DNA from: Komagataeibacter medellinensis NBRC 3288
GTDB lineage: Bacteria; Pseudomonadota; Alphaproteobacteria; Acetobacterales; Acetobacteraceae
Reading direction: 5' to 3'
Length of the DNA stretch: 64,000 bases
NCBI RefSeq assembly: GCF_000182745.2
Contig: NC_016027.1
Coordinates: 1,821,001 to 1,885,000, forward strand
Under the pieces are notes generated by a model. The model did no database searches. It was not told the origin of the DNA and saw only the letters and a list, made by a program, of their open reading frames with translations. Made by a program: the position numbers and the translations under genes. Numbering within the stretch: the stretch's first letter is position 1; every line of letters begins with the position of its first letter. Shown here piece by piece: positions 24,525 through 33,337 of the stretch.

Positions 24525-27298
24525 CAATGTGCATCCGCCCAATTCGTTCCGGTCCCGGTTTCCACGACCAGCGGCACCGAAAGGGTGGCTGCGGATTCCA
24601 TGACCTGCCTGACGAGGGCTGCCAGACGATCAGCATCATCCTTGCGCACCTCGAACACAAGTTCGTCATGGACCTGAAGGAGCATGCGTCCGTCAAGCCC
24701 CGCATCCGCAAGGGCCGTGGGAATTCGCACCATGGCGCGTTTGATGATATCGGCAGCGCCCCCCTGCAACGGGGCGTTGATGGCCTGGCGTTCGGCATAA
24801 TTGCGGCGCATGGCGCTTTTATCACCAATGCCCGGTACCCAGCAGCGGCGGCCGAATGGCGTGGTGACATATCCCTTCGCCCGCGCCTGCGCCTTCACCC
24901 GTTCCATGTAGTCGCGGATGCCAGGGTAACGGGCGAAATAGGCGTCAATGTAACCACGCGCCTCACCGGGCGGAATGCCAAGCTGGCGCCCCAGCCCGAA
25001 GGCGCTGATGCCATAGATGATGCCAAAGTTGATGGCCTTGGCCCGCCTGCGTGTCAGCGGGTCCATGCCTTCAAGCGGGATACCGAACACTTCGGACGCC
25101 GTGCGGGCATGAATGTCCTGCCCCAGTTCAAACGCCTCACGCAATGCGGGAATATCCGCCACATCCGCCAGAAGCCGCAGTTCGATCTGGGAATAGTCAG
25201 CCGAGACCAGCACATTCCCGGGGGCCGCGACAAAGGCCCGGCGGATGCGCCCGCCTTCTTCCGTGCGGATGGGGATGTTCTGCAGGTTGGGATCATTTGA
25301 TGACAGGCGGCCCGTTGTCGTTACCGCCATCTGGAACGATGTATGCACCCGTCCCGTTGCCGGGTTGATCTGGTTGAGCAGCGCATCGGCATAAGTGCTT
25401 TTCAGCTTGGCCAACTGCCGCCACGCCAGAATCCGCTCGGGCAGGTCGTGCCCCTGATCCGCCAGGTCCTGCAATACCGATGAATCCGTGCCCCATGCCC
25501 CCGCCTTGGTGCGCTTGCCACCGGGCAGGCCCATTTCATCGAACAGGATCTCGCCCAACTGCTTGGGGGAACCGACATTGAAGTCACGCCCGGCCAGCTT
25601 GTGGATCTCGGCCTCGATCACGCCCATGCGCTGCGCGAATTCGGTGGACATGGCGCGCAGGTCATTGGCATCGACCGCAATGCCAGCCCGTTCCATATCC
25701 GCCAGGATCGGTACCAGCGGGCGCTCCATTTCCTCATACAGCGCCAGCGCGTGGTTGGTACGCAGCCGGGGTTTCAGCATCTGCCACAGCCGCAGGGTGA
25801 CATCCGCATCCTCTGCCGCATAGGGCGTGGCGCGCGCGATATCGACCCTGGAGAACACCACCCGGTTGCGGCCCGTGCCCGTGACCTCGTCATAAGGAAT
25901 GGGTGTGTGGTCGAGCGTGAGGCGCGAAAGCTCATCCATCCCCTGCCCATGCTTGCCCGCCGACTGGGCGTAGGAAATCAGCATGGTGTCATCAATCGGC
26001 GTGGGCTGGACGCTGCCTGCCTGTGTCAGTACCAGCAGGTCGAACTTGGCGTTCTGGAACACCTTGAGCACCGACGGGTCGGCAAATAGCGGTTCAAGGA
26101 TTTCCAGCGCGGTTTTCACCGGCATCTGGGGCGTGCCAGGGCTGTCCATCAGATCCACCTGATGACCAAGCGGGATATAGCACGCGCGGCCACAGTGCGG
26201 GGCGAGTGATATGCCGATCAGCGGGGCGGTGAGCGGGTCCAGCCCGTCTGTTTCCGTATCCACCGCACACACGCCGCTGGTGCGGGCCTGTTCCACCCAT
26301 TCACGCAGCACTGCGGGGTCGGTCACCGTTTCGTAACCACCATAGGGTTCGGGCGGAATGGGGGGCAGTTCGCTCTCAGGCTGACTGAGCCCTTCAGGTG
26401 TAACATGGGCGGAAATACGCGGGCGTGGCTTCGCCTTGAGGCCCATACGCTGCAGCAGCGATGAAAACCCCATATCCGACAGCCATGCGCCCAGACGCTC
26501 CATGTCCACATCGCAGCAGGCAAGATCGGACAGCGGTTCGGGGCACGGCGCGTCCTCACGCAGTGTGACCAGTTGCAGCGACAGGCGCGCCATGTCGGCA
26601 TGGGCCAGCAGGTTGTCGCGCCGCTTGGACGCCTTCATGCTCTCGGCCCCGGCCAGTATGGCGTCCAGCGACCCGTATTCCGCCATCAGCGCCGATGCGG
26701 TCTTGGGGCCGATGCCCGGCACGCCGGGCACGTTGTCTACCGGGTCGCCAATCAGGGCCTGTACCTGCGCCACCCGATCCGGGGCTACACCAAACTTGGC
26801 CTCGACCTCCTTGGGTCCGATCGGGCGGTTCTTGATCGGGTCCATCATCATCACGCCGGGGCGGATGAGCTGCATGAGATCCTTATCAGATGAATAGATG
26901 GTGCACTGTCCGCCCGCATTGGTCACCTTGCGGGCATAGGCTGCGATCAGGTCATCGGCTTCCCATCCCGCTTCCTCCAGCGCTGGCACGCCGAAAGCGG
27001 CGGTCGCATCGCGCACGAGGCTGAACTGCGGGCGGAGTTCTTCCGGCGGTTCGGGACGATGGGACTTGTATTCGCCATACAGGTCATTGCGGAAAGTATG
27101 GCGTCCCGCATCGAATATGACCGCCAGATGGGTACCTGCATGTTCGCGCAGCAGGCGCGACAGCATGTTCGAAAAACCATAAACCGCATTGACGGGCGTG
27201 CCGTCGGGGCTGGTCATGGAGGGCAGTGCGTGGAAGGCGCGGAAAATGAAGCCCGAACCATCCACCAGGATCAGGTGAACCTGCTTGTCGCTGGACAT
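24524..27298 (-). CDS. polA: DNA polymerase I
   Basis: A 924-residue DNA polymerase I with all three domains. The 5'-3' exonuclease is N-terminal (LILVDGSGFIFRAFHALP; QVQALIGDPVDNVPGVPGIG). The 3'-5' proofreading domain is near 330-520 (CAVDTETDGLDPLTAPLIGI). The polymerase is C-terminal, with motif A VSADYSQIELRLLADVA, motif B RRRAKAINFGIIYGISAFG and motif C QVHDELVFEV. It fills gaps in repair and removes Okazaki primers. It lies between a CHCC zinc-finger gene (14 bp upstream) and the SCO-like gene (overlapping), apparently in one operon. Confidence 0.97.
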   Translation of the reverse strand: MSSDKQVHLILVDGSGFIFRAFHALPSMTSPDGTPVNAVYGFSNMLSRLLREHAGTHLAVIFDAGRHTFRNDLYGEYKSHRPEPPEELRPQFSLVRDATAAFGVPALEEAGWEADDLIAAYARKVTNAGGQCTIYSSDKDLMQLIRPGVMMMDPIKNRPIGPKEVEAKFGVAPDRVAQVQALIGDPVDNVPGVPGIGPKTASALMAEYGSLDAILAGAESMKASKRRDNLLAHADMARLSLQLVTLREDAPCPEPLSDLACCDVDMERLGAWLSDMGFSSLLQRMGLKAKPRPRISAHVTPEGLSQPESELPPIPPEPYGGYETVTDPAVLREWVEQARTSGVCAVDTETDGLDPLTAPLIGISLAPHCGRACYIPLGHQVDLMDSPGTPQMPVKTALEILEPLFADPSVLKVFQNAKFDLLVLTQAGSVQPTPIDDTMLISYAQSAGKHGQGMDELSRLTLDHTPIPYDEVTGTGRNRVVFSRVDIARATPYAAEDADVTLRLWQMLKPRLRTNHALALYEEMERPLVPILADMERAGIAVDANDLRAMSTEFAQRMGVIEAEIHKLAGRDFNVGSPKQLGEILFDEMGLPGGKRTKAGAWGTDSSVLQDLADQGHDLPERILAWRQLAKLKSTYADALLNQINPATGRVHTSFQMAVTTTGRLSSNDPNLQNIPIRTEEGGRIRRAFVAAPGNVLVSADYSQIELRLLADVADIPALREAFELGQDIHARTASEVFGIPLEGMDPLTRRRAKAINFGIIYGISAFGLGRQLGIPPGEARGYIDAYFARYPGIRDYMERVKAQARAKGYVTTPFGRRCWVPGIGDKSAMRRNYAERQAINAPLQGGAADIIKRAMVRIPTALADAGLDGRMLLQVHDELVFEVRKDDADRLAALVRQVMESAATLSVPLVVETGTGTNWADAH

Positions 27299-27312
27299 GT
27301 ATCAGGATGCGA

Positions 27313-27528
27313 TCAGTGGCCGGTATCTGCCGGGGCGTCGGGGCTGAGCACAAACAGCCGCGAGCAGTAAGGGCAGAACGTCTGGTGATGCGCGATGCGC
27401 AGGAACACCCGCGGATGCCCCAGCGCGCCGAGGCCGCCATCACAGGACAGAGTACGCGAATCGACAACGATGGTTTCAATCATACCCAGACGAGGGTGCG
27501 GGACGGGATCGTGGGACAGGGCTTGCAT
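27313..27528 (-). CDS. CHCC-type zinc-finger domain protein
   Basis: A 71-residue protein started at MQALSHDPVPHP. It carries the zf-CHCC pattern: Cys in TLSCDGGLGALGHPRVFL, the conserved His of GHP, and CPYCSRLFVL near the C-terminus. Relatives are short bacterial proteins similar to the mitochondrial complex I subunit NDUFS6; their bacterial role is unclear. It precedes polA by 14 bp on the same strand. An ATG at 27594 gives a longer Pro-rich form that crosses the hairpin at 27569-27588 and is less likely. Confidence 0.8.
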   Translation of the reverse strand: MQALSHDPVPHPRLGMIETIVVDSRTLSCDGGLGALGHPRVFLRIAHHQTFCPYCSRLFVLSPDAPADTGH

Positions 27529-27568
27529 TTTGACGGGCCTCGGGTTGTTGTCCGGCTTTGGTCTGCAT

Positions 27569-27588
27569 GGCCCGCCTGCGGGCGGGCC
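27569..27588. other. GC-rich hairpin between divergent genes
   Basis: A perfect 8-bp inverted repeat GGCCCGCC/GGCGGGCC with loop TGCG, directly before the hydrolase region and upstream of the zinc-finger gene. It has no T-run. It may be a regulatory or insulating structure between two divergent transcripts. Confidence 0.4.
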
Positions 27589-27600
27589 ATGCACCTGTTC

Positions 27601-28686
27601 ATGATGATACGCAGGATTGCCGTGCTTTCAAACATTCGCCTGTCACGCCTGCTTTATCCAGCGCTTTTTGTGATGCTGACGGCCTGCACCACACAGGAAG
27701 CTCCGCCCCCGGCACCGCCTACCCGCCACCCGGACCTTGCCCGCCTGGTACCTGCTGACCAGACGGTCACGATTGCGGGCGTGGGCGCGGTGCCGCTGCG
27801 GATCTGGCCCGCGCGGAGCGCGGAGCGGGCCGTCATCCTTGCGCTGCATGGCTTCAATGACAGTCGTGATGCATGGGAACGCCCAGCCCCTGCGCTGAAT
27901 GCGGCGGGCATGACCATCATTGCCCCTGACCTGCCCGGTTTTGGCCAGACGGTACAGCGTGGCGGATGGGTGGGAACGGATGCCCTGCTACGCACCGCAT
28001 CCACGCTTGTCATCACCATCGGGCGCGAACATCCCGGCATGCCCGTATATGTCGTGGGGGAAAGCATGGGCGGCGCGCTGGCGATCATGCTGGCATCACA
28101 GCCCGACACACCGCCGGTTGCAGGCTACATCCTGCTCGCCCCCGCAGTATGGGATCTTGATACCGGCACGCGCACGACCACGCACCTGCTCGCGGCACTC
28201 GCACCCCGGTGGCGGCTGAGCGGGCGTGAACTGCCCGTCCACGTCACGGCGGCGGACAACATGCTGGCCCTTGCCCGCCTGTATTACGACCCGCTGACCC
28301 TGCGGGACACCAGCACGGTGGCGCTGTCCGGGTTGACCGACCTCATGCACCGCGCAGCACGGGCGGATGCCCACATGGCGGGGCGCGTGCTGGTGATCTA
28401 TGGCGGGCATGACCAGATCATTCCCGCCCCGGCCATGGCACGGGCGTGGCGGCGCATGCCACAGGCCACGCGACATGACTATATTCCCGGCGGCTACCAT
28501 CTGCTGCTGCGTAGCCATAACGCCGAGCAGATCACGGCGGACATGACGCACTGGATCATCAATCCCGACAGCTTCCTGCCATCGGGCGGCGACATGGCAG
28601 CAGCGGCATGGATGGCGGACCAGAAAGGACGTAGCGCCCCACCCCCCATCGTGCCGGGATGGATGGATTGGATCACGCCGCAATGA
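27601..28686 (+). CDS. Alpha/beta hydrolase lipoprotein (lysophospholipase-like)
   Basis: A 361-residue protein with a lipoprotein signal: MMIRRIAVLS start, a hydrophobic stretch and the lipobox LTAC at Cys29, so it is probably anchored in the envelope. The hydrolase fold shows the oxyanion region LALHGFNDSRDAW, nucleophile elbow GESMGG, the acid in VIYGGHDQIIP and the catalytic His in GGYHLLLR. It resembles monoacylglycerol lipase/lysophospholipase-type enzymes; the substrate is unknown. It is divergent from the polA operon. The start could also be an in-frame ATG at 27589, next to the hairpin. Confidence 0.8.
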   Translation: MMIRRIAVLSNIRLSRLLYPALFVMLTACTTQEAPPPAPPTRHPDLARLVPADQTVTIAGVGAVPLRIWPARSAERAVILALHGFNDSRDAWERPAPALNAAGMTIIAPDLPGFGQTVQRGGWVGTDALLRTASTLVITIGREHPGMPVYVVGESMGGALAIMLASQPDTPPVAGYILLAPAVWDLDTGTRTTTHLLAALAPRWRLSGRELPVHVTAADNMLALARLYYDPLTLRDTSTVALSGLTDLMHRAARADAHMAGRVLVIYGGHDQIIPAPAMARAWRRMPQATRHDYIPGGYHLLLRSHNAEQITADMTHWIINPDSFLPSGGDMAAAAWMADQKGRSAPPPIVPGWMDWITPQ

Positions 28687-28743
28687 TTTTTCCTGCTTTC
28701 AGGGGTGGCATTTAGCCCAATCCCGATGTATGCAGGCGAAAGT

Positions 28744-28820
28744 GGACTCGTAGCTCAGCTGGATAGAGCGTCGCCCTCCGAAGGCGAAGGTCGAAGGTTC
28801 GAATCCTTTCGAGTCCGCCA
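28744..28820 (+). tRNA. tRNA-Arg (anticodon CCG)
   Basis: A 77-base cloverleaf with acceptor GGACTCG/CGAGTCC, D-arm GCTC/GAGC, anticodon stem TCGCC/GGCGA around the loop CTCCGAA (anticodon CCG), T-loop GTTCGAATC and encoded CCA. Its 3' end is the attachment site of the following element and is kept intact by the integration. Confidence 0.97.
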
Positions 28821-28823
28821 TTA
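28807..28823 (+). repeat. attL core of the integrated element
   Basis: The 17-base TTTCGAGTCCGCCATTA, mostly the tRNA-Arg 3' end, is repeated exactly at 42176-42192. It is the crossover region expected for a tRNA-targeting tyrosine integrase. Confidence 0.92.
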
Positions 28824-28876
28824 TCCCGTAAAATTATCAATAAAATCAGCACTTTATGGCATGACATCTGGGTTTT

Positions 28877-28925
28877 ACCCATGATTAAACCCACGATAGC
28901 GCATACTATTGTGAGATACACTCAG
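28877..28925 (+). repeat. Probable integrase arm sites, left end
   Basis: ACCCATGAT (28877-28885), CCCACGATAG (28890-28899) and GTGAGATACACTCAG (28911-28925) recur in the same order and orientation near the right end at 42022-42084. Such matching pairs inside both ends are typical of arm-type integrase or excisionase sites. Confidence 0.65.
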
Positions 28926-28951
28926 GGACAGCCAGTGCGAGCTTAGACTTT

Positions 28952-29194
28952 TCAAGCATCCAGCTTTTGGGCTTCTGCGGCAGGGTCAAAAAACAGGCTG
29001 GACTGACTTTTAATCAAATCAGGCGCGAGGCGATCAGCGGCAACACGCACGGCACGCGAGAGCATTTTGGCATCTGCGGGCGTCACAGGCGTGAAAACGA
29101 GGGTTAGGCGCGCGCGTAGGCGCGTTGAAGCCTTATTGGCACCAAATGGAAAAGCGTACCTTCTCTTAAATAGCCTCCAGACACCGATAAACAC
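28952..29194 (-). CDS. Small hypothetical protein downstream of the resolvase
   Basis: An 80-residue ORF whose first codons overlap the resolvase 3' end by 29 bp. It has a basic N-terminal half (RLFKRRYAFPFGANKASTRL) and a C-terminal part reading LSRAVRVAADRLAPDLIKSQ. No family is recognised. Placement and direction suggest co-transcription with the resolvase; the start is uncertain. Confidence 0.4.
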   Translation of the reverse strand: MFIGVWRLFKRRYAFPFGANKASTRLRARLTLVFTPVTPADAKMLSRAVRVAADRLAPDLIKSQSSLFFDPAAEAQKLDA

Positions 29195-29726
29195 TCATGC
29201 GTGAGATCCCCAGGCGGCGGGCGATCTCGGTCGGGCTAATCCCTTCCGACTTGAGGGCCTGCACCTGGGAGGCTTTCTCCATCGCCGTAGGCCGCCGCCC
29301 CTTGTATTTTCCGTCTGCCTTGGCTTTGGCAATCCCCTCTCGCTGGCGCTCCAGCATCAGGGAACGCTCAAACTCAGCCACGGCCCCCAGCATGGTCAGC
29401 ATCAGCTTGCCGGTCGGAGTGGTCGTGTCCAGCACCTGCCCGGACATGGACAGGATGACCAGACCAGCCTTGCGGGCCTCCACACGCTCAATCAGGCCCA
29501 GCAGGTCAACCGTGGAGCGGGCCAGACGGTCTGGCTTGCAGACCACCAGCACGTCACCCTCGCGCAAATGGCTGATGGCCGTCTCCAGTTCAGGACGGGC
29601 CGCCTGCGTTGCGCTCACCTGCTCGGAAAAGACCTGCTCGCATCCATGCGCCTGCAAATCGCGCACCTGCGCCTCAAGCCCTGCGTCCTGATCGACCGTG
29701 CTGGTCCGTGCGTAACCGATTTTCAT
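29166..29726 (-). CDS. Serine recombinase (resolvase/invertase family)
   Basis: A 186-residue small serine recombinase. The catalytic Ser9 lies in MKIGYARTSTVDQDAG, and the active-site Arg set in the KPDRLARST region. The long E-helix runs through LMLTMLGAVAEFERSLMLER. The C-terminal helix-turn-helix (ISPTEIARRLGISRMSVYRC) binds DNA. Family members resolve cointegrates or plasmid dimers at res sites. Clustered inverted TGTCAC motifs directly upstream (29735-29854) look like such a site, favouring resolvase over invertase. It suggests that the element has, or had, a circular replicating stage. Confidence 0.9.
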   Translation of the reverse strand: MKIGYARTSTVDQDAGLEAQVRDLQAHGCEQVFSEQVSATQAARPELETAISHLREGDVLVVCKPDRLARSTVDLLGLIERVEARKAGLVILSMSGQVLDTTTPTGKLMLTMLGAVAEFERSLMLERQREGIAKAKADGKYKGRRPTAMEKASQVQALKSEGISPTEIARRLGISRMSVYRCLEAI

Positions 29727-29734
29727 GCGTCACC

Positions 29735-29854
29735 TGTCACAATAAGGTCTATGATGTTCATAACGTAGTGTCACAAAAAACCAAAAATCAACCCTAATGT
29801 GACGTAAAACTGTAACAGCGCAAATGTCACTATGAACCTTGCCCTATTGTGACA
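29735..29854. promoter_or_regulatory. res-like recombination site upstream of the resolvase
   Basis: Five TGTCAC/GTGACR motifs: TGTCAC at 29735, 29769 and 29825, with inverted partners GTGACG at 29799 and GTGACA at 29849. The pairs 29769/29799 and 29825/29849 face each other across about 18-24 bases, similar to the multi-subsite res of Tn3-type resolvases. The site also covers the resolvase promoter, implying autoregulation. Confidence 0.65.
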
Positions 29855-30463
29855 GCGGGAAACAGCCAGAGCCATCACGAGACACCAAATCAGCACCAAA
29901 GTAGCTTCCGCGCGAACGCGTGCGATCTATCTGCCCGATTTCGTCCAGCGCGGACGCTTTGACGCCTTCGCGCGGCTCTATTTTGACGCGTGCGCGATCT
30001 GGAGGCTTTTCGGGCGACGCATCCACGCTTGTGAGCGCCATCCGCAATTTCGTCCAAACGCGCCAATCTGACGCGTGACGATTTCTGAGGCTTTAAGGAG
30101 CCCCCGCACCAACGGTGCAATGGTGTATGAGAGCCCGCATTTCTATGGGGAGCGTTCAAGGAGCGATGGATGCCTGATTGTGCGTTACTCCGTCGAGCAT
30201 GCAATGCAAGTCAGGCCGGTGCCCCGGACGGGGCAACACATCTTGCCAGCCCAGATTTGTTCCAACTCAGCCCGAGATGGCCCTAAACGGCCCGGACAGG
30301 CTGTTTCTTTGCTTCGGGCCAAGTCGGGCCATTTGAGGCCGAACAAGACAGAAAACGGATCAGCAAGATGTGTGACCCTAGCTAGGGAAACGGACTTACT
30401 CGCCTTTAGCTCAACGTGTGGATAGACCGCGCGCCAATATCCGACCGGGCATTGCAAAAAATT
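29855..30463. other. Gene-free region between res and the iterons
   Basis: No convincing coding sequence on either strand. It contains repeated GACGCG motifs around 29950-30080, a GCACC/GGTGC hairpin near 30105-30118 and scattered GGCCCGG/CGGGCC stretches at 30280-30330. It could be part of a replication origin. Confidence 0.4.
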
Positions 30464-30712
30464 GGTCGGGCAGGTCGGGCAGGTCGGGCAGGTACTCTAG
30501 AAGCCCCTGAAAACCGCCATTTTTATCTATCTCTTTTCTGCCCGACATAAGGTTGCCCAGTCGGGCAGGTCGGGCACACATCCCGTCCCTTTCCATCTTC
30601 TGCCCGACATGCCCGACTGCCCGAATGTATGTCGGGCAGCTTTTTGGAAACCAGAATGGTGGAAAACTGCGGGGTATAGCGTGCCTGCCCGACATGCCCG
30701 ACATGCCCGACA
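30464..30712. repeat. Iteron-like cluster of TGCCCGAC/GTCGGGCA
   Basis: Twelve exact copies of the 8-mer GTCGGGCA or its complement TGCCCGAC, plus one degenerate copy, in 250 bp. They begin at 30464, 30473, 30482 (GGTCGGGCA, 9-bp tandem), 30539, 30559, 30568, 30601, 30610, 30618 (degenerate), 30630, 30686, 30695 and 30704. Both orientations occur, in tandem groups of period 9. The cluster lies immediately 3' of the primase-helicase gene, as the origin or cis-replication region of P4-like elements can lie near the alpha gene. Confidence 0.8.
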
Positions 30713-30736
30713 TAAAAACCCATGTTGGGGTGTCGG

Positions 30737-33334
30737 TCAGGCTTCGTCATCGCCAAGGATCGCTCCCCGGATGACATAGACACGGGGACGGCCTTCGCCG
30801 GGGATGGACACCTTGCGGGTCAGGTCACGCCCCTCCTCCGTCACAAGATACCCCGCATCCCTCACAGCCTTGGCGGCACGCACGGCATCCAGTCCCTGAC
30901 AGACTTCCGTTTTCCACATCTCCCGCAGGATCAGGTATTCCCAGCGGACCTGCCCGCCTGTTTCGACCTTGCGCTTGAACCCCACGCGGTTGATGGTCCG
31001 GCTGGCAGCCAGAACGCCTTCGGCTTCGCTCATGGGGGTAATGAGAGCAATGTTGGTAAAGCGGCTCTCCCCGTGCTTCTCGATAAAGCCCCGGACCTGA
31101 TCGACCGCCTTCATGTCCTCACTGGCTCCAGCACTCCCTCGCTCGGCAAACCACGCCGCAAAGCACGCCCCGGCAGCATGGAACGCTTCGCCCCGCTTCC
31201 ACGGCAGCACCCCGTAACTGGTCGCCAGTTCCCCTGCTCCAGCGATCAGGGCAAAACGGGCGGCCACGCTCCGCACCTGGCCATCAGCCTTGGGTGGCAC
31301 GAAGCGGGCCTCAAACTGTCGGCGGATAGCCTTGAGGCGTTTTTCCAGCCCTTCGGCATCATGTGCCCGGTCATGCACCAGACGGGACAGGAAAGCCCGT
31401 GAGGCCGTGCCGTAGCAGGTGCGTGCGGCGTCACGTAAGTGGTCGGCCAGTGCCCCGCCTGATTCCATATCGTGCAGATTCTCGAATGCACCCATGCCTG
31501 CCCCTGCATCAGCGGGGATATTGACCAGACGCACCTCCTGCCCTGCCATGATCCGCTTGCCAGCCTCGCCCATCTTGGCGGCCAGGGTGACTTCGCCGGT
31601 GGACAGGAACAGAACACGCCATGTCTTGCGAGCGCGGGCATTGCCGGTGCGTCCGGCCCGCATCTTGCCGCTGTTGTTCGCCAGCATATAGGTGATCTCG
31701 CCCACCTCCCGGCTGTCGGCCTGCCCCATTTCATCAAGGATCAGCACGGTATCCGAAGTCTCGGACGCAACCCCTTCCAGCCCGTTCGCGGTGCCGCGCC
31801 ATGCCCGTATCTGGCCTTCCCGGTCACCGCGTCCCCATACGCTACCCGCGATATAGGCGGCAGTGGACTTGCCGGACTGGGCCTTGCCGACCAGATGGAT
31901 GCCGCCGGACTGCTCGCCTACAATGTCCAGCAGCGGCCCGGCAAAGGCTGCGGACAGGAACAGGGCAAGACGACTGTTGCCCACGGCACAGGCCGCAACC
32001 TTGTGCTGCCACTCCGCCAGCGTGCCCGCCACGGCGAATTCCTGCCCTGTTGTGGCCCGTGATGACTGAAACACGACCGACCGTGCCCCGGTGCCGATGG
32101 GCAGGCCGCCCGGCAGGATGAAGGTATGACCATCTGGCGCGGTATGCCACCCGGCACGGTCCACGCACCGCAGCCGAGCCTTGGTGCGGGCGCTGGCGAT
32201 GAACTGGCGCAGGTATCGAGTGGCGGAAATGGAGCAGTTCAGCCCAGCATCCTCCAGTTCGCCTGAAATGTCCTTGCCGTCGCCGTGCACCATGCGCTTG
32301 GGAATGGCCCATTCATGCTTGCGGTTGTCACGGTCCTGCCAACGGATCATCAGTCCCCAGCCGAAGCCGGTACCGTCATTGGTCTCGGCCACCACATCAA
32401 ACGGGGCTGCGATCCAGATGGGCGGTGCGGGTATATCGCCGTTGCTGTCAGGCATGAAATGCAGCCCAGCCGGGTTCATGAAATAGCCAGGCGGCATCTG
32501 CACGTTGGGAGCGGCCATCGGTGCGACCTCAACCAGCCGGACGGCCCATTCTGCCGCGCTGGTATTCTCCTGCTCCGCCAGCACGTCCGGCGGCACATCA
32601 TCAGCCAGATCCCAGCCCAAGGGCAGGGTGGCGGGCACATCCACCTTGCGGACGATCCCAGCACCGGCTTCACGCAGGTAGCGGATCACGTCATCGGCCC
32701 ATGCCTGCCCGGCATCATCGTTATCCGGCCAGATGATCACATCCCGTCCGGCAAGGGGCGACCAGTCATTGTTTGCCGCTGCCTTGCTCCCACCCTGGGA
32801 AGTCATGACAACACAATCCTTGAACAGCGCAGCCGCCGCGTCCGCCGTCTTTTCCCCTTCCACCAGCAGCACGGGAACGTCAGCAAAGGCGGCAAGTTGC
32901 TCCAGTCCGTAAAGCGGCAGGGGCTTGGCCCCCTGTTTCCAGTGCCAGCCGGTCACATCCCAGCGGCTGCCCTTCCCGTCCGTCCATAGGCGGCGGCCGT
33001 AAGTCAGGGGCAGCACCACCTTGCCGCCCGCACCATCATCCTTGCGGAAACGGGCACAGAGCGGCTGGCCGTCCGCATCGCGGTAGACCCACATGGCGGA
33101 GGCACCACGCGGCATCTCCGGCTCGCTGGGGGCTGGTGTGATGGGGTCCCATATCTCGCCGGTCCGGCCGGGAATGGTCTGCCTTTCGGCCTCGGCCAGT
33201 GGGGAGAACGCGCTTTCAAGGTCTGGCGTCAGGTTCGTGATATTGCCGAAATTGTCGATTGACGTGGCGGGCACCGGGATATGCGGATCAGGTGCGGGAT
33301 CGGTGTAGTCAACGGGCATGTCATTTTCACTCAT
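30737..33334 (-). CDS. TOPRIM/DUF927 primase-helicase
   Basis: An 865-residue replication protein. A TOPRIM domain is near residues 150-240 (VPVLLVEGEKTADAAAALF; VIIWPDNDDAGQAW, giving the Glu and Asp-x-Asp metal ligands). A DUF927 helicase-like ATPase follows at about 290-640, with Walker A GKAQSGKSTAAY, Walker B VLILDEMGQ and a sensor region LFLSTGEV. The C-terminal 200 residues probably hold a DNA-binding part. It would prime and unwind DNA at the element's origin, like P4 alpha. A CHC2-like gene lies 3 bp upstream and the iteron cluster lies directly downstream. Confidence 0.88.
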   Translation of the reverse strand: MSENDMPVDYTDPAPDPHIPVPATSIDNFGNITNLTPDLESAFSPLAEAERQTIPGRTGEIWDPITPAPSEPEMPRGASAMWVYRDADGQPLCARFRKDDGAGGKVVLPLTYGRRLWTDGKGSRWDVTGWHWKQGAKPLPLYGLEQLAAFADVPVLLVEGEKTADAAAALFKDCVVMTSQGGSKAAANNDWSPLAGRDVIIWPDNDDAGQAWADDVIRYLREAGAGIVRKVDVPATLPLGWDLADDVPPDVLAEQENTSAAEWAVRLVEVAPMAAPNVQMPPGYFMNPAGLHFMPDSNGDIPAPPIWIAAPFDVVAETNDGTGFGWGLMIRWQDRDNRKHEWAIPKRMVHGDGKDISGELEDAGLNCSISATRYLRQFIASARTKARLRCVDRAGWHTAPDGHTFILPGGLPIGTGARSVVFQSSRATTGQEFAVAGTLAEWQHKVAACAVGNSRLALFLSAAFAGPLLDIVGEQSGGIHLVGKAQSGKSTAAYIAGSVWGRGDREGQIRAWRGTANGLEGVASETSDTVLILDEMGQADSREVGEITYMLANNSGKMRAGRTGNARARKTWRVLFLSTGEVTLAAKMGEAGKRIMAGQEVRLVNIPADAGAGMGAFENLHDMESGGALADHLRDAARTCYGTASRAFLSRLVHDRAHDAEGLEKRLKAIRRQFEARFVPPKADGQVRSVAARFALIAGAGELATSYGVLPWKRGEAFHAAGACFAAWFAERGSAGASEDMKAVDQVRGFIEKHGESRFTNIALITPMSEAEGVLAASRTINRVGFKRKVETGGQVRWEYLILREMWKTEVCQGLDAVRAAKAVRDAGYLVTEEGRDLTRKVSIPGEGRPRVYVIRGAILGDDEA

Positions 33335-33337
33335 GCA

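Noticed and set aside
29844..30425. ORFs of 67-116 codons between the resolvase and the iterons
   Set aside because: No ribosome sites, no family resemblance and overlapping frames; more likely part of a noncoding control region.
30464..30712. CRISPR array
   Set aside because: The repeats are only 8-9 bp, occur in both orientations and have no unique spacers of constant length; no cas genes are present.
30411..30713. Minus-strand ORF with MSGMSGMSG and LPDLPDLPD repeats
   Set aside because: The apparent three-residue repeats are only the translation of the 9-bp iterons; both orientations occur, which a coding repeat would not explain.
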